Shown here: positions 9,084 to 17,571 of the stretch, piece after piece
Numbering within the stretch: position 1 is the stretch's first letter
Layout: each line of letters opens with the position of its first letter
DNA from: an uncultured Rhizobiaceae bacterium
GTDB lineage: Bacteria > Pseudomonadota > Alphaproteobacteria > Rhizobiales > Rhizobiaceae
DNA length: 64,000 bases
Reading direction: 5' to 3'
Assembly: GCA_947259295.1 (NCBI GenBank)
Contig: CAMYMG010000056.1
Coordinates: forward strand, 1 to 64,000
Translations under genes and position numbers: made by a program
Notes under the pieces: generated by a model
The model's database searches: none
Told to the model about the DNA's origin: nothing
What the model saw: only the letters and a program-made list of their open reading frames with translations

Positions 9084-9113
9084 GACTTTTGTCAGCAGCC
9101 ATGACTAATGTCG
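9084..9113. promoter_or_regulatory. Tandem operator-like repeats upstream of the SorC regulator
   Basis: Two copies of TGACTWWTGTC lie 18 bp apart: TGACTTTTGTCA at 9084-9095 (a perfect TGAC-N4-GTCA palindrome) and TGACTAATGTCG at 9102-9113. They end 14 bp before the preferred ATG of the regulator, so a bound protein would block its transcription. Autoregulation by the SorC protein is the simplest reading (inference). Confidence 0.5.
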
Positions 9114-9127
9114 AATGGGAGGGGCTG

Positions 9128-10078
9128 ATGGCTATTCGACCCGCAGAACAGATCATCCACAAGGCGGCCTGGCTCTACTACGCGCACGGCCTGCGCCAGG
9201 ATCAGGTAGCGAAGGAACTCAACATTTCCCGCGCCTCGGTGGCGATGTATCTGCGCAAGGCGCGCGACACCGGCATTGTCAACATCTCCACCTCGACGCA
9301 GCTCTTCACCGACGACGTGCTCGCCCGCCAGGTCGAGGACGCCCTCAAGCTCGACGCGGTCTGGATCGCTCCCGACCGCGACGAAGCATCCGAGGTGCCG
9401 GTGCTGGCCGCAAGTGTCTTTCTGGAGCTCGTCCGCAAGGGCGATCGCATCGGCGTCGCCTGGGGCAAGACCATCTATGCCATCGCCGACGTTATGTCCT
9501 ATGCCGACCTGCAGGATGTCACCGTGGTCCAGCTCTGCGGCAATCTCGGCGCGCCCTACTCCTACCGGCCTGACCAGTGCACCATGGAAATCGCCCGGCG
9601 GCTCAACGCGCAGGGCATCAATTTCTACGCGCCGCTGGTGCTCAGCACCGAGGAACTCGCCCGCGACCTGCGCGCCGAGCCGGTCATCCGCGAACAGCTG
9701 GCCAGCATTCCCGACTGCGACCTCGCGCTTTACTCCGTCGGCACGGTCGATGCCGAAAGCCATGTCATCAAGTGTGGCGCGCTGAGTGCACCCGAACTCG
9801 AAGCGCTGCGTAAGGCAGGCGCCGCCGGCGTCATCGCCGGCCAGATCATCGATTCCGGCGGTGTGGCGCTCGACTGCAGCTACAATCGACGCGTCATCTC
9901 CGCCGACCTCGTATCGCTACGCGCCATCGGCAAGCGCCTGATGGTAGTGCGCGAGGAGGCCAAGTTCGAGCCATTGCTGGCGGCCATTGCCGGCGGTCTG
10001 TGTACTCATCTCGTTGTCGGCGCCGCCTTGGCGCGCCGACTGCTCGACCACGCGAAGGCGACCGCTGGCGCAGTCTAG
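9128..10078 (+). CDS. SorC-family sugar-binding transcriptional regulator
   Basis: A 316-residue protein with an N-terminal helix-turn-helix (AWLYYAHGLRQDQVAKELN then ISRASVAMYLRKARDTGIV) and a C-terminal sugar-phosphate-binding domain with the family signature segments VLAASVFLELVRKGDRIGVAWG and a late VVREEAKFEPLLAAIAGGL. The ATG at 9128 is chosen because GGAGG lies 5 bases upstream; ATG 9101 and TTG 9089 are weaker alternatives. SorC regulators respond to phosphorylated sugars and control polyol or sugar catabolism. The aldolase/dehydrogenase gene starts 85 bp downstream on the same strand and is probably controlled with it; the methylthioribose genes are a second candidate target (inference). 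Confidence 0.9.
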   Translation: MAIRPAEQIIHKAAWLYYAHGLRQDQVAKELNISRASVAMYLRKARDTGIVNISTSTQLFTDDVLARQVEDALKLDAVWIAPDRDEASEVPVLAASVFLELVRKGDRIGVAWGKTIYAIADVMSYADLQDVTVVQLCGNLGAPYSYRPDQCTMEIARRLNAQGINFYAPLVLSTEELARDLRAEPVIREQLASIPDCDLALYSVGTVDAESHVIKCGALSAPELEALRKAGAAGVIAGQIIDSGGVALDCSYNRRVISADLVSLRAIGKRLMVVREEAKFEPLLAAIAGGLCTHLVVGAALARRLLDHAKATAGAV

Positions 10079-10163
10079 CCTCAATCAACCTGTCGCGGCG
10101 GCCCGGTCACGCGGCCGTCGCGGCGTTCCTGTTTCACCACCAAAGACAAGACGGACATCGATA

Positions 10164-12218
10164 ATGAAGAATCTCTGGAACGACGCCGAAGCCGAAAAGC
10201 TGGTTGAGCACTACGCCGGAAAAGGCGTCGGCCGGGATCTGGCGCTGCGCGTCTATACGACGCGCCTGCTCGGCGGCGATCCCCGCCTGGTGCTGCACGG
10301 CGGCGGCAATACCTCGGTAAAGACCACCGCGACCGATCTCGTCGGCGACAGCTGGGACGTGCTTTGCGTCAAAGGCAGCGGCTGGGACATGGGCGTCATC
10401 GAGCCGCAGGGCCTGCCGGCCGTGAAGCTCGCGGCGCTGCTCAAGGCGCGCAAGCTGGACCGGCTTTCCGACGAGGACATGGTGGCGCTGCAGCGCGCCA
10501 ACCTCATTGATCCGACGTCCCCCAATCCTTCGGTCGAGACGCTGCTGCACGCCTTCCTGCCGCACAAATTCGTCGACCACACGCACTCGACCGCCATTCT
10601 CGGTCTCGTCGATCAGGAAAACAGCGAGGAGATCTGCCGCGCTGTCTTTGGCAAGCGCCTCGGCTTCGTGCCCTACATCATGCCGGGCTTCGATCTCGCC
10701 AAGGCGGCGGCCGAGGTCTTCGAGCAGGACACCTCGGTCGAAGGCCTGATCCTCGACAAGCACGGCATCTTCACCTTTGGTGAGACCGCCCGCGAGGCCT
10801 ATGACCGCATGATCGACGCGGTGACGGCTGCGGAAGACCACATCGCCGGGGGCGCGAAGGTCGCGCCTGCCAGGGCTGCGCTGCCTGCGAAACTCCTCAC
10901 CCCGGCCGAGATCGGACCGATGCTGCGCGGTGCTGTCGCCGTCGACAAAGGCGAGGGTCGTTTCGACCGCATGATCAGCGACTTCCGCACCTCGGACGCG
11001 ATCCTCGACTTCCTGGCCTCGTCCAAACTGGCGAAACTGGCGGCGCGCGGTGTCTCGACGCCCGACCTGTCGATCCGCATCAAGACTGGACCGATGGCGG
11101 TTCCCGCGCCCGATGCCGGCAAGGCCGGCGAGTACAAAGCGGTGATCCGCCAGCATGTCGAAAACTTCGCCCAGGAGTACCGCGCCTACTTCGCCGACAA
11201 TGACGCCAGGGACGACGTCAAGCGCACCATGCTCGACCAGATGCCGCGCCTGACGCTGGTGCCCGGGCTCGGCATGTTCGGCCACGGCCGCACGCTAAAG
11301 GACGCCAGGATCGCGTCGGACGTCGGCGAGATGTGGATCGAGGCGGTGCGCGGCGCCGAGGCCATCGGCGAGTTCCACCCGCTGTCCAAGGCCGACCTCT
11401 TCCCGCTCGAATACTGGTCGCTGGAGCAGGCCAAGCTCGCTTCCAACAAGCCCAAGCCGCTGACCGGCCAGGTCGTGCTGGTGACGGGCGGGGCAGGCGC
11501 CATCGGCGCTGCGACGGCAAAGCTCTTCGCCGATTATGGCGCGCATGCCGTGGTGGTCGATCTCGATGCCGCCAAGGCGGCCGAGGCCGCGAAGAAGGCC
11601 GGCAACGGCTCGATCGGGGTCGGCGCCGACATCACCGATCCGGGCCAGATGCGCGCCGCCTTCGACAAGGCGGTTGCTGTCTTTGGCGGCGTCGACATCC
11701 TCGTCTCCAACGCCGGTGCAGCCTGGGAAGGCAAGATCGGCGAGATCGACGACGCGCTGCTGCGCAAGAGCTTCGAGCTCAACTTCTTCGCCCACCAGTC
11801 GGCGGCGCAGAACGCCGTGCGCATCATGCTGGAGCAGGGCACCGGCGGCGTGCTTCTGTTCAACGCCTCCAAGCAGGCAGTCAATCCGGGCGCGAAATTC
11901 GGCGCCTATGGCCTGCCCAAGGCGGCGACGCTGTTCCTGTCGCGGCAGTACGCTCTGGAATATGGCGCCAACGGCATCCGCTCCAACGCCGTCAATGCCG
12001 ACCGCATCCGCTCCGGCCTGCTTACCGACGCCATGATCGCCAGCCGCTCGGGTGCGCGCGGCGTCTCGGAGAAGGACTACATGTCCGGAAACCTGCTCGG
12101 CCAGGAAGTCACCGCAGAGGATGTCGCGCAGGCATTCCTGCACCAGGCGCTGGCTGAGCGAACCACCGCCGACGTCACCACCGTCGACGGCGGCAACATC
12201 GCAGCGGCGCTTAGATAA
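10164..12218 (+). CDS. Bifunctional class II aldolase / short-chain dehydrogenase (RhaD-type fusion)
   Basis: A 684-residue fusion. The N-terminal half is a class II (AraD/FucA-like) aldolase: GGGNTSVK near residue 50, VKGSGWDMG near 75, and zinc-ligand histidines in VDHTHSTAIL around residues 138-145. The C-terminal half is a classical NAD(P)-dependent short-chain dehydrogenase with VTGGAGAIGAA near residue 440, a NAG motif, a catalytic serine in LLFNASKQ and YGLPK near residue 582. This architecture occurs in rhizobial rhamnulose-1-phosphate aldolase/lactaldehyde dehydrogenase. No rhamnose isomerase, kinase or transporter is nearby, so rhamnose is not assured. With mtnK and mtnA 5 kb away it could instead cleave 5-deoxyribulose-1-phosphate or methylthioribulose-1-phosphate to DHAP and an aldehyde. 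Start ATG 10164 follows a poor Shine-Dalgarno. Confidence 0.87.
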   Translation: MKNLWNDAEAEKLVEHYAGKGVGRDLALRVYTTRLLGGDPRLVLHGGGNTSVKTTATDLVGDSWDVLCVKGSGWDMGVIEPQGLPAVKLAALLKARKLDRLSDEDMVALQRANLIDPTSPNPSVETLLHAFLPHKFVDHTHSTAILGLVDQENSEEICRAVFGKRLGFVPYIMPGFDLAKAAAEVFEQDTSVEGLILDKHGIFTFGETAREAYDRMIDAVTAAEDHIAGGAKVAPARAALPAKLLTPAEIGPMLRGAVAVDKGEGRFDRMISDFRTSDAILDFLASSKLAKLAARGVSTPDLSIRIKTGPMAVPAPDAGKAGEYKAVIRQHVENFAQEYRAYFADNDARDDVKRTMLDQMPRLTLVPGLGMFGHGRTLKDARIASDVGEMWIEAVRGAEAIGEFHPLSKADLFPLEYWSLEQAKLASNKPKPLTGQVVLVTGGAGAIGAATAKLFADYGAHAVVVDLDAAKAAEAAKKAGNGSIGVGADITDPGQMRAAFDKAVAVFGGVDILVSNAGAAWEGKIGEIDDALLRKSFELNFFAHQSAAQNAVRIMLEQGTGGVLLFNASKQAVNPGAKFGAYGLPKAATLFLSRQYALEYGANGIRSNAVNADRIRSGLLTDAMIASRSGARGVSEKDYMSGNLLGQEVTAEDVAQAFLHQALAERTTADVTTVDGGNIAAALR

Positions 12219-12219
12219 T

Positions 12220-12843
12220 CTACCCGGTCAGCATGTCGGTGAAGGTGGACGGTTGCGCTGGCGCCCGGGCGACGGGCGAATAGCTCGTGGATAGTACGCC
12301 GTTTTCGAAGCTGCGGCTGGCAATCAATTGCATTTCGGTCTGGCCGATCAAGCCGGCGTGCCAGGTCTTGCCCGGTGAGATGACTGGATAGACGTAGAAG
12401 TGGAACTGGTCGACGAGGCCAAGCGCGACGACAGTCTGTGCGAAACCGGCGCCGCCGGAAAGATGGATTGTCCGGCCCGGCCCTGTCTTCAGATCGACAA
12501 TCCGGCGCGCCAGTTCGTCGTCGTTGCGCGCGATCACGCGCTCGACGTTTTGCCACGGACTGAGGGGCGGGCCGTCAGATCTGGAAAACACCAGCTTTCG
12601 GCAGTCAGTCATGCGCAGCGCCATTCTGGCGTTCGTTTCACTTCCCTCCCTGGTCGCCAGCACACCAGGCCAGTAGTTTGCCATTTCCTCATAGGTTCTC
12701 CTGCCTACGAGGATCGTATCGTATGTCTCGTAGAGCCGGTCGATCTCACGATACTGCTTGTCGCTGACGCCATGGACCCATGCCATTGGATCGTCGAGGC
12801 GGCCATTCAGCGTCGTCATCATCTGCAGCACTATCCTGCGCAT
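12220..12843 (-). CDS. Dihydrofolate reductase family protein (RibD C-terminal domain-like)
   Basis: A 207-residue protein with the RibD-C/DHFR-like fold: N-terminal RRIVLQMMTTLNGRL, the DTILVGRRTYEEMANYW segment in the middle and a HLSGGAGFAQTVVALGLVDQ segment that matches the NADPH-site region of the family. It is not the essential folA; homologues are uncharacterised NADPH-dependent reductases. It is the last gene of a leftward unit with an SRPBCC protein and an ArsR regulator, 16 bp from the SRPBCC stop. ArsR-SRPBCC-DHFR-like cassettes recur in many genomes, usually of unknown physiological role. Convergent with the aldolase gene, 1 bp between stops. Confidence 0.85.
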   Translation of the reverse strand: MRRIVLQMMTTLNGRLDDPMAWVHGVSDKQYREIDRLYETYDTILVGRRTYEEMANYWPGVLATREGSETNARMALRMTDCRKLVFSRSDGPPLSPWQNVERVIARNDDELARRIVDLKTGPGRTIHLSGGAGFAQTVVALGLVDQFHFYVYPVISPGKTWHAGLIGQTEMQLIASRSFENGVLSTSYSPVARAPAQPSTFTDMLTG

Positions 12844-12859
12844 TGCATCCGCTCCTCGG

Positions 12860-13336
12860 CTAAGAACGATCCGCCATCAGCCTGCCGAGTTGCCCGATGG
12901 CCGTGCCCCAGCCATCGGTGAAGCCGGCCTCATCATGCATCGTCCGGTCGGCGCCGTTCTTGTGCATGACATGCGCTGAATAAATCGTGCCAGAGGGGTC
13001 GTCCTTTAGCGTGATGATCGCGGTGATGAACGGGTTTTCCGCCGGCCGCCACCCGGCGACCAGCGCCGTGGTGAAGACGATGCGTGATTCCTCATCGACA
13101 GCGAGGAAGCACCCGTTGACATGCGGCCCGAAAGGCGCGCCGCCCTCGCTGATCTCAGTTTCGAACGCGCCACCCGGCCTTAGATCCAGGGCGGCAACCC
13201 TGCACTTGGCAGGCTCCGGTATCCACCATTGCTCCAACTGCCGGGGATCGGTCCATGCCTCCCAGACCGCAGCACGAGGCGCCTTGATGACGCGCTCGAT
13301 CGACAAATCGAGAGCCGGGTCGAATGTCTGGGTCAT
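12860..13336 (-). CDS. SRPBCC (AHSA1/CalC-like) domain protein
   Basis: A 158-residue START/AHSA1-like protein beginning MTQTFDPALDLSIERVIKAP, with the typical VWEAWTDPRQLEQWW segment near residue 30. The ATG at 13336 overlaps the stop of the ArsR gene (ATGA) and has GGGAAG upstream; the longer in-frame start would lie inside the ArsR gene and is rejected. Proteins of this fold bind hydrophobic ligands; those partnered with ArsR regulators have no settled function. It is likely co-expressed with its neighbours from the ArsR-controlled promoter. Confidence 0.88.
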   Translation of the reverse strand: MTQTFDPALDLSIERVIKAPRAAVWEAWTDPRQLEQWWIPEPAKCRVAALDLRPGGAFETEISEGGAPFGPHVNGCFLAVDEESRIVFTTALVAGWRPAENPFITAIITLKDDPSGTIYSAHVMHKNGADRTMHDEAGFTDGWGTAIGQLGRLMADRS

Positions 13337-13677
13337 GATGAACTTCCCTTTCTCTGTGATTTCGTGACGAACTGTTCCAGCCTGTCGGTGCGCGCCTCCC
13401 ACAACGCACGCTGGGCGCTGAGCCAGGTCTCGACCAGCCGGAGCCCTTCCTTCTCGATCGAGCACATCCGCACCCGGCCGGTCTTTTGCGTGCGGATCAG
13501 GCCGCTCGATTCGAGCATGCCGATATGTTTCATGAAGGAGGGCAGGGCCATGTCGAAGGGCTGCGCGAGGTCGCTGATGCTGGCCGGTCCCTTGCCGAGG
13601 CGGCCGACCACCGCGCGGCGGGTCGGGTCTGCTAGCGCCTGGAAGACGCCGTCCAGTTGCTCTATTCGATTAGCCAT
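13333..13677 (-). CDS. ArsR-family winged-helix repressor
   Basis: A 114-residue regulator with the ArsR fold: MANRIEQLDGVFQALADPTR at the N-terminus, then RRAVVGRLGKGPASISDLAQ and the recognition region MALPSFMKHIGMLESSGLIR. There is no CxC metal-binding motif of the ELCVCDL type, so it is probably not a metal sensor; it belongs to the group usually found beside SRPBCC proteins. ATG 13677 is preferred to the longer start at 13692, which would add five residues overlapping the operator. First gene of a leftward three-gene operon and probably autoregulated through the inverted repeats just upstream. Confidence 0.9.
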   Translation of the reverse strand: MANRIEQLDGVFQALADPTRRAVVGRLGKGPASISDLAQPFDMALPSFMKHIGMLESSGLIRTQKTGRVRMCSIEKEGLRLVETWLSAQRALWEARTDRLEQFVTKSQRKGSSS

Positions 13678-13707
13678 AAGGCTAAGTATCACACCGCGAT
13701 ACTTAGC
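13670..13707 (-). promoter_or_regulatory. Inverted repeats, probable ArsR operator
   Basis: Two overlapping palindromes surround the ArsR start. TTAGCC-ATAA-GGCTAA (13670-13685) covers the start codon, and a perfect 10-bp inverted repeat GCTAAGTATC / GATACTTAGC with a 7-bp spacer occupies 13681-13707. Another GGCTAA follows at 13713. The arrangement fits repression of the operon by its own product (inference). Confidence 0.6.
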
Positions 13708-13729
13708 GCAATGGCTAACTGTCTGGCGG

Positions 13730-13757
13730 AAAAAAGGCCCGGCATCGCTGCCGGGCC
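13730..13757 (-). terminator. Rho-independent terminator of the ABC transporter operon
   Basis: On the minus strand a perfect 9-bp stem (GGCCCGGCA / TGCCGGGCC) with a 4-base loop is followed by six T residues. It lies 30 bp after the stop of the substrate-binding protein gene and before the ArsR operator, so it ends the leftward transporter transcript. Confidence 0.9.
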
Positions 13758-13787
13758 CTTTCAGCCCTGGGAGGCTGCGAACGAAGG

Positions 13788-14840
13788 CTATTCGTTCGGG
13801 TTAGGCATCCAGGCCGGCATCGCGACGTCGGCATGGGCGAACTGCGGCAGCTTGGCCGACAGCTCTTCCATGTTCTTGATGTCGTTGTCGATGAGCTGCT
13901 TCTGGGTGATCAGCGTCGGCGGCACGATAACGCTCTTGCCCGGGTCCTCGCCGGCCAGAAGCTGGGCGAGCGCCCGCACCGAGACCTGGCCGACGACGGC
14001 CGGGTTGGTGGCGGCGGTTGCTGCCCAGGCGCTGTCGGGCTCGCGCATCGCAGCAATGTCCGAGGTCGAGATGTCGGCCGAATAGATCTTGATGTCCTTC
14101 GACATGCCGGCTTCGTCGACGGCGATCTTCACGCCCTTGGCGAATTCGTCATAGGGCGCGAACATCACCTGGATGCCGGGGTTCGCCGTCAGCACGGAGC
14201 GCGCCTGGTTGGCGACCGAGTTGGCGATCGGGTTGTCCAGAGTGCCGAACATCGCGACTTCCTCGATGCCCGGATATTTTTCCTTGAACTCGACCCAGGT
14301 CTCGTTGCGGCGGTCGAGAGGCGCGATGCCGGCGACGTAGACATAACCGGCCTTCCAGCTCTCGCCATTGTCGGCGATGGCCTGTTCGAGCGCCAGGCGG
14401 GCGAGGTCGCGGTCCGACTGCTCGATCTGCGGGATGGCGTCGTTCTCGACATTGACGTCGAAGGCGACGACCTTGATGCCAGCGTCGACGGCGCGCTGCG
14501 CGGCCTCCTTCATCGATTCCGTCAGGCCGTGCTGGATGATGATGCCCTGCACGCCGAGCGCGATGGCCTGGTCGACCATGTCGGCCTGAAGTGCCGCATC
14601 CTGGCGGCTGTCGAGCACGCGCAGGTCGACGCCGAGCGCCTTGGCTTGTGCTTCCACCCCAGACAGATAGGCCTGGAAAAAGTCACCCGTCGACAAATAG
14701 CGCACCAGCGCGATCTTGACGTCGCTGGGCTTGTCGAACGGCGCCGGCATGTCAGCGGCGATTGCCGGCATGCCCATCAGGCACGATGCGCCGACGAGGC
14801 CCATCGCCATCTTTCCGAGAGTTCTACGCGTAAAGCTCAT
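13788..14840 (-). CDS. Sugar-type ABC transporter, periplasmic substrate-binding protein
   Basis: A 350-residue periplasmic-binding-protein type 1 (RbsB-like) protein. Residues 1-29 form a signal peptide with a twin-arginine-like start (FTRRTLGKMAMGLVG) and an AIAAD cleavage region. The mature part has the two-lobed pattern, with LDSRQDAALQADMVDQAIAL and GVQGIIIQHGLTESM in the first lobe. It is the third gene of a leftward operon after the ATPase and permease. The operon is divergent from mtnK-mtnA, so the likely ligand is methylthioribose, 5-deoxyribose or a related pentose (inference from context; the binding pocket cannot be read). Confidence 0.88.
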   Translation of the reverse strand: MSFTRRTLGKMAMGLVGASCLMGMPAIAADMPAPFDKPSDVKIALVRYLSTGDFFQAYLSGVEAQAKALGVDLRVLDSRQDAALQADMVDQAIALGVQGIIIQHGLTESMKEAAQRAVDAGIKVVAFDVNVENDAIPQIEQSDRDLARLALEQAIADNGESWKAGYVYVAGIAPLDRRNETWVEFKEKYPGIEEVAMFGTLDNPIANSVANQARSVLTANPGIQVMFAPYDEFAKGVKIAVDEAGMSKDIKIYSADISTSDIAAMREPDSAWAATAATNPAVVGQVSVRALAQLLAGEDPGKSVIVPPTLITQKQLIDNDIKNMEELSAKLPQFAHADVAMPAWMPNPNE

Positions 14841-14888
14841 GTCGTGTTTCCTCCACTTTTGACGTCTGTGTTTCAGTTTTCGGCGGTC

Positions 14889-15884
14889 CTAGCTCCTGCC
14901 CCTGTGCGACAGGGCGAAAGTGAACACCAGGGCGACCACGAGAACCACGCCTTTGACGAAGTCCTGCGTGTAGTAGGGCGCGTTCATCATCGTCAGTCCC
15001 TGCAACAGGACGCCGACGAAAAGCGCGCCGATGGTTGTGCCGAACGCATTCGGCTTTGCGGCGCCGAGGACGGCGAAGCCGATCAGCGCGGCCGCGACTG
15101 CATCGAGCAGCAGATTGTTACCCGACGCGATATCCCCGCGTCCAAGCCGGGCGGCGAGCAGAATGCCGCCGATTGAGGCAAAAACACCCGAAATCACATA
15201 GGCCCAGATCTTGTATGCCTTGACGGGCGCGCCGGCGAGTTCGGCCGCCTTGGGATTGCTGCCTACCGCGTACATCATCCGGCCGAAGCGGGTGTATTCG
15301 AGGAAGAACCAGATCAGCACGGCGAGCACCAGCAGCACCACCACCGAGACCGGGATCAGGCTGGGGATGAAGAAGTCGAAGCGGTGGCGGCCGAGCGCCA
15401 GAAAGGCCGGGCTGAACGTGCCGTTGGCGACCGAACCGTCGGGCATGGTCATGCCGGTGGCGATCGAGCGGCCCTCGGTCGGGATGCGCTGCAGGCCGAC
15501 CAGCAGGAACATCATGCCGAGGGTTGCCAAGAGGTCAGGCACGCGCATGTAGACGATCAGAACGCCGTTGATCAGGCCGACGATGACGCCGATCGCAAGG
15601 CAGGCGAGCACCGCCACCAGCGCGTTCTGTTCCAGCACCACCAGCACATAGGCGGACGCCATCATCGCCGTCGTCGCCACCGAGCCGATCGACAGGTCGA
15701 AGCCGCCGACCACCAGCGTCGCCGTCACGCCGAGCGCCAGCACACCGGTGATCGCCACCGACTGGAAGATGAAGACCGCCGCCTGCGGCGAGGCGAAGCC
15801 GTCGGTCGCCAGAGTGAAGAAGACGATCAGTCCGACGAGCAGGGCAATGAAGCCGTAGCGAATGGCGATGTCGCGCAATGTCAT
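14889..15884 (-). CDS. Sugar-type ABC transporter permease (RbsC-like)
   Basis: A 331-residue inner-membrane protein with about nine hydrophobic segments and the RbsC-family signatures GVTATLVVGGFDLSIGSVAT and a late VGSNPKAAELAGAPVKAYKI loop, which contacts the ATPase. The ATG at 15884 is chosen because a longer frame beginning at 15992 would overlap the upstream ATPase gene by about 70 bp and lacks membrane character there. The Shine-Dalgarno is weak, suggesting coupling to ATPase translation 40 bp upstream. Forms a carbohydrate-uptake type 2 importer with its neighbours. Confidence 0.88.
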   Translation of the reverse strand: MTLRDIAIRYGFIALLVGLIVFFTLATDGFASPQAAVFIFQSVAITGVLALGVTATLVVGGFDLSIGSVATTAMMASAYVLVVLEQNALVAVLACLAIGVIVGLINGVLIVYMRVPDLLATLGMMFLLVGLQRIPTEGRSIATGMTMPDGSVANGTFSPAFLALGRHRFDFFIPSLIPVSVVVLLVLAVLIWFFLEYTRFGRMMYAVGSNPKAAELAGAPVKAYKIWAYVISGVFASIGGILLAARLGRGDIASGNNLLLDAVAAALIGFAVLGAAKPNAFGTTIGALFVGVLLQGLTMMNAPYYTQDFVKGVVLVVALVFTFALSHRGRS

Positions 15885-15924
15885 AATGAAGTCCGGATGT
15901 CCTGAATGCGCGTTATCACCGTCA

Positions 15925-17436
15925 TCACGCAGCACCCCTGTGTGACCGGCCTGCGATTTCGGCAAGCAGCTGGTCGATGTCAACATCGGCATTGCGGTGC
16001 TCGCCGACGATCGAGTGTTCCGACATCACTAGGATACGGTCCGCCGTTTCCAGCGCCTCGTCCAACTCGGTGACGAAGATGATCGTGGCGCGGCCCGCGG
16101 CACTCGCGCGCAGCTTGGCTGCGATGTCGCGCCGGGCGGCGATGTCGACGCCCTGAAAGGGCTCGTCGAGAATGAACAGGTTGGCCGGCTGCGTCATCCA
16201 GCGGGCCACCATGACTTTCTGCTGGTTGCCGCCCGACAGCGTCGACATCTCGTCGCGCTCGGTGCGGCAGACGATGCCGAGATCGGCGATGCGGTCGCGC
16301 GCCATGTTCCGCTCGGCGATGCGCCGCGACACGCCGAGCCGCGAGATGCGGCTGAGGAAGGGCAGGCTCATGTTCTCGTAGATGTTGAAGTCCTGCACGA
16401 TGCCGCTGTCGGCACGGTCCTTGGCGACCAGGAACACGCCCTCGGCGATGGCCTCGCCGGTCGAGCGCGGCGCGTAGCGCTTGCCGCGCAATGTCATCGC
16501 ACCGCCGAGCGGCTGGCGGTGGCCGAACAGCGTCTCGGCCAGCGCCGTCTTGCCGACGCCGACGAGCCCGGTCACCGCGACGATCTCGCCGTCGCCGAGT
16601 TCCATGGAGAAGGGCGCCGCGCCTGGCGCGATGCGCAGGTTCGTGGCCGCGAAGACCGTTCGGTCGGCATCCTTCACCGCGACCTGGCCGAGATCGACCT
16701 TCTGGCCTAACATGGCGTTCACCGCTCCCTCGTAGTCGAGCGGTTTGATGTCGAAAGTGCCGGAAATGCCGCCGTCGCGCAGGCAAATGATCCGGTCCGC
16801 GAGCCGCCTGATGTCGGACATGCGGTGTGAAATATAGAGGATCGCCACGCCTTCCTGGCGCAGGCGGTCGATGACCGAGAACAGCCTGTTGGCCTCCGCG
16901 CTCGACAGTGAGGAGGTCGGCTCGTCGAGGATCAGCACCTTCGGCTCGTGCGCCATCGCCCGCGCGATCGCCACCATCTGCCGGTCGGCCAGCGACAACT
17001 CACTGATCTCGGCGTCGAGGCTGATCTCGAGGCCCATGCGGTCGGCCACTTCGCGCGCCTGGCGGCGAACGCGGCGCGGGTTGAATAGGAATTTCGCGCC
17101 GGTGCCGTTCAGCCGGTCGAGCGTCAGGTTGGTCGCCACGTCGAGCGCCATGACCACGCCGTCATTGATGTTCTGGTGCACGGTCACCACGCCAGAGCGC
17201 ATCGCATCGGCTGGCGTTTCGGGCGCGAAATCCTTGCCTTCGAGCGTGATCGTGCCACCGTCGCGGGCATAGACGCCGCTGACCACGCGCACGAGGGTCG
17301 ATTTGCCCGCGCCATTGGCGCCCATCAGCACCGCTACTTCGCCCGCATGCAGGTCGAGGCTGACGCCGCCAAGCACCTGGATCGGGCCAAAGGATTTCCT
17401 CAGGCCCGCTATGCGGAACACGGCATCCACGGACAT
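15925..17436 (-). CDS. Sugar-type ABC transporter ATP-binding protein (tandem domains, RbsA-like)
   Basis: A 503-residue protein with two ATPase domains. The first has Walker A GANGAGKST (residues 39-47), signature LSLADRQ and Walker B VLILDEPTSSL. The second has a shortened Walker A (GLVGVGKT), signature LSGGNQQK and LFILDEPFQGVD. This asymmetry is usual for RbsA/XylG-type proteins. The ATG at 17436 has an excellent GGAGGGAGG ribosome-binding site; the in-frame ATG at 17496 is rejected because it lies in the operator. First gene of the leftward transporter operon, transcribed divergently from mtnK. Confidence 0.92.
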   Translation of the reverse strand: MSVDAVFRIAGLRKSFGPIQVLGGVSLDLHAGEVAVLMGANGAGKSTLVRVVSGVYARDGGTITLEGKDFAPETPADAMRSGVVTVHQNINDGVVMALDVATNLTLDRLNGTGAKFLFNPRRVRRQAREVADRMGLEISLDAEISELSLADRQMVAIARAMAHEPKVLILDEPTSSLSSAEANRLFSVIDRLRQEGVAILYISHRMSDIRRLADRIICLRDGGISGTFDIKPLDYEGAVNAMLGQKVDLGQVAVKDADRTVFAATNLRIAPGAAPFSMELGDGEIVAVTGLVGVGKTALAETLFGHRQPLGGAMTLRGKRYAPRSTGEAIAEGVFLVAKDRADSGIVQDFNIYENMSLPFLSRISRLGVSRRIAERNMARDRIADLGIVCRTERDEMSTLSGGNQQKVMVARWMTQPANLFILDEPFQGVDIAARRDIAAKLRASAAGRATIIFVTELDEALETADRILVMSEHSIVGEHRNADVDIDQLLAEIAGRSHRGAA

Positions 17437-17472
17437 TTTTCCTCCCTCCGATCGAACGCTAGGAACAAAGCC

Positions 17473-17501
17473 GTCAATTGTCAATACGATTGACAATTGA
17501 C
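17473..17501. promoter_or_regulatory. Perfect 29-bp palindromic operator between ABC transporter and mtnKA
   Basis: A perfect inverted repeat with 13-bp arms and an ACG centre. It is built from four hexamers: two GTCAAT at 17473-17478 and 17480-17485, and two ATTGAC at 17489-17494 and 17496-17501. It covers candidate -35 boxes of both divergent promoters. Rightward: TTGACA 17490-17495, 17-bp spacer, TAGTTT 17513-17518. Leftward: TTGACA 17484-17479, 17-bp spacer, TAGCGT 17461-17456. A repressor here would silence both arms. The SorC protein encoded at 9128, whose own upstream region also has ATTGAC, is a candidate ligand-responsive regulator (inference). Confidence 0.75.
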
Positions 17502-17571
17502 AGGGTGCTGCCTAGTTTCGCCCGTCATCGTCGGCTTTCATGTGCACGGCGCATGGATCTGGGAGGACCAC

